NCBI RefSeq assembly: GCF_048553275.1
Contig: NZ_JBLZMW010000006.1
Span: forward strand, 1-64,000
Source of the DNA: Pacificoceanicola sp048553275
GTDB taxonomy: Bacteria > Pseudomonadota > Alphaproteobacteria > Rhodobacterales > Rhodobacteraceae
Reading direction: 5' to 3'
DNA length: 64,000 bases
Below are positions 35,085 to 43,038 of this stretch, piece after piece. The notes under the pieces were generated by a model, which was not told where the DNA came from, made no database searches, and saw only the letters and a program-made list of their open reading frames with translations. A program made the position numbers and the translations under genes. How positions within the stretch are numbered: the first letter of the stretch is position 1; every line of letters starts with the position of its first letter.

Positions 35085-36557
35085 ATGCTGATCCAGGACC
35101 ACGACCGCGCGGGCGGCTACTGGGGTGCGGTCTACGCGTTTTGCGCCGTAAAAGGCCTGCAGGTGGTGATCGACGGCCCGGTGGGTTGCGAGAACCTGCC
35201 GGTGACCTCGGTCCTGCATTACACCGATGCCCTGCCGCCGCATGAGTTGCCCATCGTCGTGACCGGCCTTGGCGAAGAGGAGCTGGGCCGCGAGGGCACC
35301 GAGGGTGCGATGAAGCGCGCCTGGGGCACGCTGGACCCGGCGCTTCCTGCGGTCGTGGTGACCGGCTCGATCGCCGAGATGATCGGCGGCGGCGTCACGC
35401 CCATGGGCACGAACATTCAGCGCTTCCTGCCGCGCACGATCGACGAAGATCAATGGGAAGCGGCCGACCGCGCCATGACCTGGCTCTTTACCGAGTTCGG
35501 CATGACCAAGGGCCGGATGCCAAAGGAAAAGGCTCGCGAAGAGGGCGCCAGGCCGCGCGTCAATATCCTTGGCCCGATGTACGGCACCTTCAACATGCCT
35601 TCCGATCTGGCCGAGATCCGGCGTCTGGTCGAAGGCATGGGCGCAGAGGTCAACATGGTGCTGCCGCTGGGCGCACACCTGGCCGAAATGCGCGATCTGG
35701 TGAACGCCGATGCGAACATCGTGATGTACCGCGAATTTGGCCGGGGTCTGGCCGAGGTGCTTGGCAAGCCGTATCTGCAAGCGCCCATCGGGGTGGAAAG
35801 CACGACCTTGTTCCTGCGCAAGCTGGGCGAAATGCTGGATCTCGATCCCGAACCCTTCATCGCGCAGGAGAAGCATTCGACGATCAAACCGGTCTGGGAC
35901 CTGTGGCGCTCGGTCACGCAGGATTTCTTTGCGACGGCCAGCTTTGCCATCGTCGCGAACGAGACCTACGCCCGCGGCATCCGGAATTACCTTGAGGGCG
36001 ATTTGGGCCTGCCGTGCGCCTTTGCGGTTGCGCGCTGCGCCGGCAAAAAGACGAATAACGTCGAGGTGCGCACCCGGATTGCGCAGGACCGCCCGCTGGT
36101 GGTGCTCGGCTCGATCAATGAAAAGATGTACCTGGCGGAACTCAAGGGCGGGCATGGCCCCAGCCCGGCGTTCATCCCGGCCAGCTTTCCGGGCGCCGCT
36201 ATCCGGCGCGCAACCGGAACGCCGATGATGGGGTACGCTGGGGCGACCTACCTGCTGCAGGAAGTGTGCAACGGCCTCTTCGATGCGCTGTTCCACATTC
36301 TGCCCTTGGCCAGCGACATGGACGCCGTCGATGCGACACCCACGCCCCTGCGCCGCAACGTGCCCTGGGATGCGGACGCGCAAGCTGCGCTCGACCGCTT
36401 GGTCGCCAGCCACCCGATCCTGACCCGCATTTCCGCCGCAAAATCCCTGCGTGATGCCGCCGAAGAGGCCGCCCTGCGCGCCGGAGCCGAGCGCGTCGTT
36501 CTGGAAACCGTTCAAGGGCTGTCGCCCAATACAAGCTTTTCTCGAGAGGAGGATTGA
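35085..36557 (+). CDS. bchZ: Chlorophyllide a reductase subunit Z
   Basis: A 490-residue NifK/BchB-like subunit beginning MLIQDHDRAGGYWGAVYAF, the standard N-terminus. VIDGPVGCENLPVTSVLHY carries the cluster cysteine. A TTG at 35034 in the same frame would add 17 non-conserved residues. The ATG at 35085 follows a GGGGGG run and matches the family length. Its end overlaps the pufQ upstream region, and in relatives the strong puf promoter lies within this gene. Confidence 0.96.
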   Translation: MLIQDHDRAGGYWGAVYAFCAVKGLQVVIDGPVGCENLPVTSVLHYTDALPPHELPIVVTGLGEEELGREGTEGAMKRAWGTLDPALPAVVVTGSIAEMIGGGVTPMGTNIQRFLPRTIDEDQWEAADRAMTWLFTEFGMTKGRMPKEKAREEGARPRVNILGPMYGTFNMPSDLAEIRRLVEGMGAEVNMVLPLGAHLAEMRDLVNADANIVMYREFGRGLAEVLGKPYLQAPIGVESTTLFLRKLGEMLDLDPEPFIAQEKHSTIKPVWDLWRSVTQDFFATASFAIVANETYARGIRNYLEGDLGLPCAFAVARCAGKKTNNVEVRTRIAQDRPLVVLGSINEKMYLAELKGGHGPSPAFIPASFPGAAIRRATGTPMMGYAGATYLLQEVCNGLFDALFHILPLASDMDAVDATPTPLRRNVPWDADAQAALDRLVASHPILTRISAAKSLRDAAEEAALRAGAERVVLETVQGLSPNTSFSREED

Positions 36558-36559
36558 TC

Positions 36560-36784
36560 ATGACTGATGTCACATCCCACACGCCCAGCCGCCATGCCGC
36601 GCGGCGCAGCCGGGACACCGAATACACGGTCTACTTCATTTTCATTTTCCTGACCGCCTTGCCCTTCGCCTGCCTCAGCTGGCTGCGCGATGCGATCCTT
36701 GGCAGATCCGGCCCGCTGCCCGGTCCCCTGACACGGGCCCGCAAAGAAGCCGACCGGATCACCCCTTTGATATTCTCGGCCTGA
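36560..36784 (+). CDS. pufQ: PufQ, bacteriochlorophyll assembly protein
   Basis: A 74-residue protein with one membrane helix (TVYFIFIFLTALPFACLSWL, about 24-44), between a basic Arg-rich N-terminus and an amphipathic tail. A GAGGAGG ribosome site stands 8 bases before the ATG. PufQ is linked to pigment supply during complex formation. It follows bchZ directly and opens the puf operon, as in Rhodobacter. Confidence 0.92.
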   Translation: MTDVTSHTPSRHAARRSRDTEYTVYFIFIFLTALPFACLSWLRDAILGRSGPLPGPLTRARKEADRITPLIFSA

Positions 36785-36819
36785 GCCACCCGGCACAGGA
36801 CCCGAGACACGAGCTGCCT

Positions 36820-36833
36820 GCCCAACGCTGGGC
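36820..36833 (+). other. Small hairpin in the pufQ-pufB spacer
   Basis: GCCCA-ACGC-TGGGC, a five-pair stem in the 135-base leader of pufB. The puf message is known to be cut between pufQ and pufB in Rhodobacter, and 5' stem-loops help protect the pufBA fragment. This is a plausible but short element. Confidence 0.35.
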
Positions 36834-36919
36834 GGACAGAGACCTGAGGGACCGTGAAGGCCCCACAGGACCCGGCCGCGGGGATCGCGGCGTCAGCGTA
36901 GCGTTCCGGAGGAAAGTTA

Positions 36920-37069
36920 ATGGCTGATAATACCGACCTGTCCTTCACAGGTCTCACAGACGAACAGGCCCAAGAGCTGCATTCGGTCTACATGAGTGGT
37001 TTATACCTCTTCACGATCGTCGCAGTGGTTGCCCACCTGGCAACCTATATCTGGGCTCCTTGGTTTTAA
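36920..37069 (+). CDS. pufB: LH1 beta polypeptide
   Basis: A 49-residue antenna protein. The soluble start is MADNTDLSFTGLTDEQAQE, followed by one helix with the bacteriochlorophyll-ligand His in VVAHLATYIWAPWF. The ribosome site GGAGG is strong and 7 bases before the ATG. It pairs with PufA into the LH1 ring around the reaction centre. The gene is too short for many gene callers. Confidence 0.96.
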   Translation: MADNTDLSFTGLTDEQAQELHSVYMSGLYLFTIVAVVAHLATYIWAPWF

Positions 37070-37078
37070 GGAAGGGAT

Positions 37079-37252
37079 ATGGACGTGTCAAAATTCTACA
37101 AGATTTGGCTGATCTTTGATCCTCGCCGCGTATTCGTCGCGCAGGGCGTTTTCCTGTTCCTGTTGGCCGTCATGATCCACCTGGTGGTTCTGTCGAATGG
37201 CGTCAACTGGTTCGAAAATGCCGCAGCGTCGCGCGCAGCGGCTTCTGAGTGA
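37079..37252 (+). CDS. pufA: LH1 alpha polypeptide
   Basis: A 57-residue antenna protein beginning MDVSKFYKIWLIFDPRRVF. The pigment-binding His is in LAVMIHLVVLS, followed by NGVNWFE. It starts nine bases after pufB with GGAAGGG as ribosome site. A stable hairpin follows the stop, fitting the excess of antenna over reaction-centre mRNA. Confidence 0.96.
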   Translation: MDVSKFYKIWLIFDPRRVFVAQGVFLFLLAVMIHLVVLSNGVNWFENAAASRAAASE

Positions 37253-37284
37253 CCAAGAGGGCCAAGGCCCGATTAAACATCGCT

Positions 37285-37306
37285 GCGGGCAGGCCGGCCT
37301 GCCCGC
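37285..37306 (+). other. Intercistronic puf hairpin between pufA and pufL
   Basis: A perfect 22-base palindrome with arms GCGGGCAGG and CCTGCCCGC around CCGG, 32 bases after the pufA stop and 77 before pufL. There is no U-run after it. In Rhodobacter the equivalent stem-loop shields the pufBA message from 3' decay, setting the LH1 to reaction-centre ratio. It may also act as a partial terminator. Confidence 0.85.
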
Positions 37307-37383
37307 GGCAAACCGTTTCACCAAACACGACGACGACGGCTTGAAGTCTGAACGGGACGAGCCGCCAAACGCGGAGAACAACG

Positions 37384-38223
37384 ATGGCGTTGCTTAGCTT
37401 TGAAAGAAAGTATCGCGTCCGCGGAGGGACGCTGATCGGCGGCGAACTGTTCGATTTCTGGGTCGGTCCATTCTACGTGGGCTTTTTCGGGGTCACGACA
37501 GCTTTTTTTGCCTTGCTCGGAACCATTCTGATTTTTTGGGGGGCGGCCCATCAGGGCACGTTCAACCCATGGCTTATCAATATTGCTCCACCTGACCTGT
37601 CTTATGGGTTGGGGGCTGCTCCGCTGATGGAAGGCGGCCTGTGGCAAGTCATCACGATCTGCGCGATCGGCGCATTCTGCAGCTGGGCGCTGCGAGAGGT
37701 CGAAATCTGCCGCAAACTGGGGATGGGCTATCATGTGCCTTTTGCCTTCGCCTTTGCGATCCTGGCCTATGTCACCCTCGTGGTATTTCGGCCGGTGCTG
37801 ATGGGGGCTTGGGGCCATGGATTTCCCTACGGTATCTTCAGCCACCTCGATTGGGTGAGCAACACCGGCTACGCCTACCTGCACTTCCACTACAACCCTG
37901 CGCATATGCTGGCTGTGACGCTGTTCTTCACGACCACGCTGGCGCTCGCATTGCACGGTGGTCTGATCCTCTCGGCGGCAAACCCCGAGAAGGGCGAAGA
38001 GATGAAGACGCCCGATCACGAGGACACCTTCTTTCGCGACTTCGTCGGCTATTCCATCGGCACACTGGGCATCCACCGCGTCGGGTTCCTGCTGGCGATC
38101 AACGCGGTTTTCTTCAGCGCTGTCTGCATCATTATCAGCGGCCCGGTCTGGACCAAGGGCTGGCCCGAGTGGTGGAACTGGTGGCTTGAATTGCCGATCT
38201 GGCCGTCTCAGGTGGGGATGTAA
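37384..38223 (+). CDS. pufL: Reaction centre L subunit
   Basis: A 279-residue membrane protein with five helices, starting MALLSFERKYRVRGGTLIGG. His ligands of the special pair and iron are in FGHGFPYGIFSHLDWVSNT-type, HFHYNPAHML and LALHGGLILSA segments and the GIHRVG region. It forms the photochemical core with PufM and PuhA. pufM starts two bases after its stop. Confidence 0.97.
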   Translation: MALLSFERKYRVRGGTLIGGELFDFWVGPFYVGFFGVTTAFFALLGTILIFWGAAHQGTFNPWLINIAPPDLSYGLGAAPLMEGGLWQVITICAIGAFCSWALREVEICRKLGMGYHVPFAFAFAILAYVTLVVFRPVLMGAWGHGFPYGIFSHLDWVSNTGYAYLHFHYNPAHMLAVTLFFTTTLALALHGGLILSAANPEKGEEMKTPDHEDTFFRDFVGYSIGTLGIHRVGFLLAINAVFFSAVCIIISGPVWTKGWPEWWNWWLELPIWPSQVGM

Positions 38224-38225
38224 CA

Positions 38226-39209
38226 ATGATTGAATATCAGAATATTTTCACGCAAGTGCAGGTCGAAGGTCCCGCCGAATGGGGCATGGACAACGAAAAC
38301 AACATGGCCCAAGAGCGGATGATCAAACCGTTCTTCAGCCGCCTGATGGGTCTGATCGGCAATGCGCAGATCGGCCCGATCTTCCTGGGCTGGACCGGCA
38401 TGGTCAGCCTGGCCACGGGCATCCTGTTTCTGAACATCGTCGGTTTGAATATGCTGGCGCAGGTCAATTACTCGATCCCCGAATTCCTGCGGCAGGGGTT
38501 CTGGCTCGCGCTTGAGCCGCCCAGCCCCGGCTACGGACTGCAGATCCCGCCGCTCGATGACGGGGGTTGGTACATCATCGCCAGCTTCATGTTGCTGGTC
38601 AGTGTCTGCACATGGTGGCTGCGCAGCTATCTGCTCGCCGAGCAGCACAAGATGGGCAAGCATGTGGCCTGGGCCTTTGCCAGTGCCATCTGGTTGTTCC
38701 TCGTGCTGGGTCTGTTCCGTCCGATCCTGATGGGATCATGGAGCGAGGCGGTGCCCTACGGTATCTTCCCGCACCTTGACTGGACCACGGCCTTTTCGAT
38801 CCGCTACGGGAACCTCTACTACAATCCGTTCCACTGTCTCTCGATCGTCTTCCTCTACGGCTCTGTCCTGCTGTTTGCCATGCACGGCGCAACCATTCTG
38901 GCGGTCAGCCGCTTTGGTGGCGACCGCGAGCTGGAGCAGATCGTCGACCGGGGCACCGCCTCGGAACGGGCGGCGCTGTTCTGGCGCTGGACCATGGGCT
39001 TCAACGCCACGATGGAAGGGATTCACCGCTGGGCCTGGTGGTTCGCCGTGCTCTGCCCGATCACCGGCGGGATCGGCATCCTGCTGACCGGGACGGTCGT
39101 CGACAACTGGTTCATCTGGGCACAGGAGCACAACTTCGCGCCGATGTATGACGGCAGCTACGGCTATGAGGCCTTCGGGTCTTACGAAGCCTTCATCGGA
39201 AAGGAGTGA
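38226..39209 (+). CDS. pufM: Reaction centre M subunit
   Basis: A 327-residue five-helix subunit beginning MIEYQNIFTQVQVEGPAEWG. His ligands are visible in YGIFPHLDWTTAF, YYNPFHCLSIVFLY, FAMHGATILAVSRF and GIHRWAWWFA. The C-terminus is extended (about 20 residues past WAQEHNFAP), as in organisms with a bound tetraheme cytochrome. The stop overlaps the pufC leader, and no pufX reading frame is present. Confidence 0.97.
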   Translation: MIEYQNIFTQVQVEGPAEWGMDNENNMAQERMIKPFFSRLMGLIGNAQIGPIFLGWTGMVSLATGILFLNIVGLNMLAQVNYSIPEFLRQGFWLALEPPSPGYGLQIPPLDDGGWYIIASFMLLVSVCTWWLRSYLLAEQHKMGKHVAWAFASAIWLFLVLGLFRPILMGSWSEAVPYGIFPHLDWTTAFSIRYGNLYYNPFHCLSIVFLYGSVLLFAMHGATILAVSRFGGDRELEQIVDRGTASERAALFWRWTMGFNATMEGIHRWAWWFAVLCPITGGIGILLTGTVVDNWFIWAQEHNFAPMYDGSYGYEAFGSYEAFIGKE

Positions 39210-39214
39210 GACCC

Positions 39215-40336
39215 ATGTTTCCCAAGTGGTTTGACAAATGGAATCGCGACAATCCGGTGAACGTCGAATGGCCTGCCGTGGTCGTCGGGACCATCGGAAC
39301 GGCGGTGATCGCGGTGGTGGCTCTGGTGGTGTTGGGGCAACCCTTTGCCACGGACAGTCTGCAAACAGGACCGCGCGGCACCGGCATGTCGGTGCCCGAG
39401 TTCAAATCGGATCTGGCCACGCCCGATCCGACCATCGCTCTGATGATCGAGGACGGCCCCTATGTCCCCGAAGCGGGCGAAGACCTCGCCAAGGATCTCT
39501 ACCAGAACGTGCAGGTACTCGGAGAGCTGACGGATGCCAACTTCAACCGGCTGATGGCGGCCATGACCCGCTGGGTCGCGCCCGAAGCCGGATGCGCTTA
39601 TTGCCACGGCGATGGCGATCTGGAGACTTATGGCGAGGACACCCTGTATACCAAGGTCGTCGCCCGCCGGATGATCCAGATGACCCAGAACATCAACGAA
39701 AACTGGGACGGCCACGTGAACGCGAACAAGACGGTGGGCGTGACCTGTTTCACCTGCCATCGCGGCGAGAATGTGCCGAGCGACATCTGGTTCCTGATGG
39801 GCGAGGTCAATAAATCCGCATCGGGTTGGGCGGCCACGCAGAACCGGGTGACGCCGCTGACGCAATACACCTCGCTGCCGACGGATGCGCTCGAAGCCTA
39901 CCTGCTGGAGGGCGAGATTATCGGCGTGCACGATCTGGACAGCCGCGTTCCGGGCATTCCGGGCAAGGACGACTACCCGGGTATTCAAAACGCCGAGCGG
40001 ACCTTTGCGCTGATGAACTATGTGTCAAACTCGCTTGGGGTGAATTGTACCTTCTGCCACAACACGCGGGCCTTTTATGACGGCAGTCAGGTCACCCCGC
40101 AGTGGTCGACGGAATCGCTGGGCATCCAGATGGTGCTTGAGCTGAACAATGACTACCTGGTTCCGCTCAAGGATACCTATCCCGAGGCCCGGCTTGGCCA
40201 TGTCATGGGCGATGCGCCCAAAGCGGCCTGCAAGACCTGCCACAAGGGCTATCAGCAGCCCTTGCAAGGCGCCAACGTCATCAACGACTGGCCGGAACTG
40301 GCCACGACGTCGGGAACGCCGGACTACGGTCAATAA
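39215..40336 (+). CDS. pufC: Reaction-centre tetraheme cytochrome c
   Basis: A 373-residue periplasmic subunit anchored by an N-terminal helix (about 20-43, VVVGTIGTAVIAVVALVVLG). Four haem sites are present: CAYCH (C127), CFTCH (C178), CTFCH (C278) and CKTCH (C339). It passes electrons from soluble carriers to the oxidised special pair. It lacks a lipobox Cys at the end of the helix, so it is probably held by the uncleaved anchor. AAGGAG stands before the ATG at 39215; a GTG at 39206 is less likely. Confidence 0.96.
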   Translation: MFPKWFDKWNRDNPVNVEWPAVVVGTIGTAVIAVVALVVLGQPFATDSLQTGPRGTGMSVPEFKSDLATPDPTIALMIEDGPYVPEAGEDLAKDLYQNVQVLGELTDANFNRLMAAMTRWVAPEAGCAYCHGDGDLETYGEDTLYTKVVARRMIQMTQNINENWDGHVNANKTVGVTCFTCHRGENVPSDIWFLMGEVNKSASGWAATQNRVTPLTQYTSLPTDALEAYLLEGEIIGVHDLDSRVPGIPGKDDYPGIQNAERTFALMNYVSNSLGVNCTFCHNTRAFYDGSQVTPQWSTESLGIQMVLELNNDYLVPLKDTYPEARLGHVMGDAPKAACKTCHKGYQQPLQGANVINDWPELATTSGTPDYGQ

Positions 40337-40444
40337 CCCCCTGGCAGGCGGCGTCTCGGACACGCCGCCTGCCCCAAATCGCGCCGTTCGCGCCCCGCAC
40401 TGCGCGGGCGACGCCATATCCACCCCGCGGGAGGAGAGCGCGCG

Positions 40445-42373
40445 ATGACACATGAGATTTCAAACACACCGTTACTCGACCGGATCGCCGGACCATCGGA
40501 CCTGCGCCAGATGCCGGATGAGAAGCTGGCGAAACTGGCCGATGAAGTCCGTGCCGAAGTGATCGCCGCCGTGTCCCGAACCGGGGGCCATCTTGGGTCG
40601 TCGTTGGGTGTGGTCGAACTGGCCGTGGCGATCCACGCAGTGTTCAACACGCCGATGGACAAACTCGTCTGGGACGTGGGTCATCAGTGCTATCCTCACA
40701 AGATCCTGACCGGACGCCGCGACCGGATGCACACCCTGCGCCAGAAGGACGGGCTGTCCGGATTTACCAAGCGCAGCGAAAGCGACCATGACCCCTTTGG
40801 CGCGGCGCATAGCTCGACCTCGATCAGCGCGGCGCTGGGGTTTGCGGTGGCGCGTGATATGGGGCGGCCCACGGGGGACGCCATTGCGGTGATTGGCGAT
40901 GGGTCGATCAGCGCCGGCATGGCCTATGAGGCGCTGAACAATGCCGGGGCCGAAGGGCGGCGGCTCTTCGTGATCCTCAATGACAATGAAATGAGCATTG
41001 CGCCGCCCGTGGGCGCCATGTCCTCCTACCTGAGCCGGATGTACACCGCCGAGCCGATGGCGCGGATGAAGGCACTTGCCGAAGGGTTCGAGGCCGCGAT
41101 GCCTGAACCGATGCGCGTGGGGGCCAAGCGGGCGCGCCAGTTGGTGACTGGGCTGACCGCCAGCGGCACGCTGTTCGAGGAATTGGGCTTTGACTATGTC
41201 GGGCCAATCAACGGCCACGACATGGACCAACTGCTGCCAGTGCTGCGCGCCGCCCGGTCCCGCGCCACGGGGCCGGTGCTGATCCATTGCTGTACCGTGA
41301 AGGGCAAGGGCTATGCCCCTGCCGAGGCCAGCGCGGATCGTGGGCATGGCGTATCGAAATTCGACCCGGCGACCGGGGCACAGGCGAAATCCAAACCGGG
41401 TGCGCCGAGCTATACCAGTGTTTTCGGCAAGGCCCTGTTGGCCGAAGCTGCCCGCGATGAACGCGTTGTGGCGGTGACTGCCGCCATGCCGTCCGGCACC
41501 GGGGTCAACCTGATGGCCGAGCGGTTTCCGGGGCGCGTCTTTGATGTCGGGATTGCTGAGCAGCATGCCGTAACCTTTGCCGCCGGGATGGCAGCCAGCG
41601 GGCTGCGGCCGTTCTGTGCGATCTACTCAACTTTCCTGCAAAGGGGTTACGATCAGGTCGTACATGACGTGGCACTGCAACGCCTGCCGGTGCGCTTTGC
41701 GATTGATCGCGCCGGGCTGGTCGGCGCCGATGGTCCGACCCATGCCGGGGCCTATGACATCGCCTATTTGAGCAACCTGCCGGGCTTTACCGTGATGGCC
41801 GCCTCTGACGAGGCCGAGCTGACCCATATGGTTGCCACCGCCGCAGCCTATGACCATGGCCCGATCGCCTTCCGCTATCCACGCGGTGCGGGCACCGGTG
41901 TCGACTTGCCCGAACGGGGCCGCCCGCTTGAGATCGGCAAGGGCCGGATCCTCGAAGAGGGAGAAGATGTGGCGATCCTGTCTTATGGTGCGCACCTGCA
42001 GGAATGTCGCGCGGCGGCAGACATCCTGCGCGAGGCGGGACTTACGGTGACGCTGGCGGATGCGCGGTTTGCCAAGCCGCTGGACAGTGATCTGGTCTTG
42101 CAACTGGCCTTGGGGCACCGTGTGTTGTTGACCGTCGAACAGGGCGTCGAAGGCGGCTTTGGCTCGATTGTCATGCATGCCCTGGCGCGGATGGGCGCTT
42201 TTGACCGGGGGCTGGCGATCCGCAATGTCTGCCTGCCGGATCGCTTCATCGATCATGGCTCTCCGTCGGAGATGTATGCCGATGCGGGCATGACGGCTCT
42301 GGATATCGCGCAAACGGCGAAAGCCGCGATAGGGGCCAGGGGCAAGGTGGTTCCTCTGAGCGTCGCGGGCTAG
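40445..42373 (+). CDS. dxs: 1-deoxy-D-xylulose-5-phosphate synthase
   Basis: A 642-residue thiamine-diphosphate enzyme that starts the MEP pathway to isoprenoids. It has GHLGSSLGVVELAVAIH near the N-terminus, the TPP/Mg motif GDGSISAGMAYEALNNAG, and the transketolase motif DRAGLVGADGPTHAG. GGAGGAGAG precedes the ATG. It follows pufC by 108 bases, so precursor supply for carotenoids and the phytyl tail may rise with puf transcription. A terminator follows. Confidence 0.96.
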   Translation: MTHEISNTPLLDRIAGPSDLRQMPDEKLAKLADEVRAEVIAAVSRTGGHLGSSLGVVELAVAIHAVFNTPMDKLVWDVGHQCYPHKILTGRRDRMHTLRQKDGLSGFTKRSESDHDPFGAAHSSTSISAALGFAVARDMGRPTGDAIAVIGDGSISAGMAYEALNNAGAEGRRLFVILNDNEMSIAPPVGAMSSYLSRMYTAEPMARMKALAEGFEAAMPEPMRVGAKRARQLVTGLTASGTLFEELGFDYVGPINGHDMDQLLPVLRAARSRATGPVLIHCCTVKGKGYAPAEASADRGHGVSKFDPATGAQAKSKPGAPSYTSVFGKALLAEAARDERVVAVTAAMPSGTGVNLMAERFPGRVFDVGIAEQHAVTFAAGMAASGLRPFCAIYSTFLQRGYDQVVHDVALQRLPVRFAIDRAGLVGADGPTHAGAYDIAYLSNLPGFTVMAASDEAELTHMVATAAAYDHGPIAFRYPRGAGTGVDLPERGRPLEIGKGRILEEGEDVAILSYGAHLQECRAAADILREAGLTVTLADARFAKPLDSDLVLQLALGHRVLLTVEQGVEGGFGSIVMHALARMGAFDRGLAIRNVCLPDRFIDHGSPSEMYADAGMTALDIAQTAKAAIGARGKVVPLSVAG

Positions 42374-42448
42374 GACGGTTCGGCCCATCGGCATTGTGCT
42401 GTGGGCCGGAGATTCCTGAGGGCCGGAATGGCTTGACGGTAAATGAAG

Positions 42449-42484
42449 AAGCCCGCGTCCGGAATGCCGGGCGCGGGCTTTTTT
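42449..42484. terminator. Rho-independent terminator after dxs
   Basis: AAGCCCGCG pairs with CGCGGGCTT, with an inner CCGG/CCGG pair closed by AATG. A run of six T follows on the plus strand. It lies between the convergent dxs and cytochrome c genes. On the minus strand the stem is preceded by AAAAAAG, so it may stop both transcripts. Confidence 0.9.
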
Positions 42485-42501
42485 ATCAGGAATGAAGTGT
42501 G

Positions 42502-42936
42502 TTACTCGCTGCCGACCGAGACCAAATAGGCCCAGACGTTGATGGCGTCCTCTTCCTTGCGCACGCGGTATGTCATCTTTCCGCGGGCTGAGCTGTCGTC
42601 CAGATACTCCCTCAGGAAGCCGGTTGCGTCCTGGACGTAGGGCACAAAGTGCTCTTCGTCCCAGGCCAGACCGGCCTCACCGGCGGCAACCATGGCATCA
42701 GAGTAGCGGAAGTCGTCGACGCTGCCGGCTGTGCGGCCCGCTACGCCATAAAGGTTCGGACCGACCTGCCCGCCCTTCTGGATGTCATTGCCATCGGCGT
42801 CCTGAATCATGTGACAGGATCTGCACTGGCGAAAAACCTTTTCTCCCTCGGCGGGATCGCCGCTTGCGTGGCTTTCCGCAAAAGCGGCGGTACTGGAACT
42901 AATCAACGCAACCATCGCAACTACATTTTTATTCAT
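42502..42936 (-). CDS. Soluble cytochrome c (c2/c551 type)
   Basis: A 144-residue exported class-I cytochrome. It has a signal peptide ending near AAFAES and one haem site CRSCH in EKVFRQCRSCHMIQ. It continues GGQVGPNLYGVAGRTAGS, and the axial Met is in RGKMTYRVRKEED. It closely recalls the cytochrome c551 of Roseobacter denitrificans (from memory). Placed last in the bchF-hemA direction, it is a good candidate for the periplasmic donor to PufC. The frame before the ATG at 42936 is not part of the protein. Confidence 0.9.
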   Translation of the reverse strand: MNKNVVAMVALISSSTAAFAESHASGDPAEGEKVFRQCRSCHMIQDADGNDIQKGGQVGPNLYGVAGRTAGSVDDFRYSDAMVAAGEAGLAWDEEHFVPYVQDATGFLREYLDDSSARGKMTYRVRKEEDAINVWAYLVSVGSE

Positions 42937-43038
42937 GAGATCTCTCCCTTTTTGTTTGAACACACTCGGTCCGCATTTCGACCTGTTGCTGAATTCGGGC
43001 AAGTCAACCTCGGGCGGAAAAAGTTGTGGTGATTCCCG

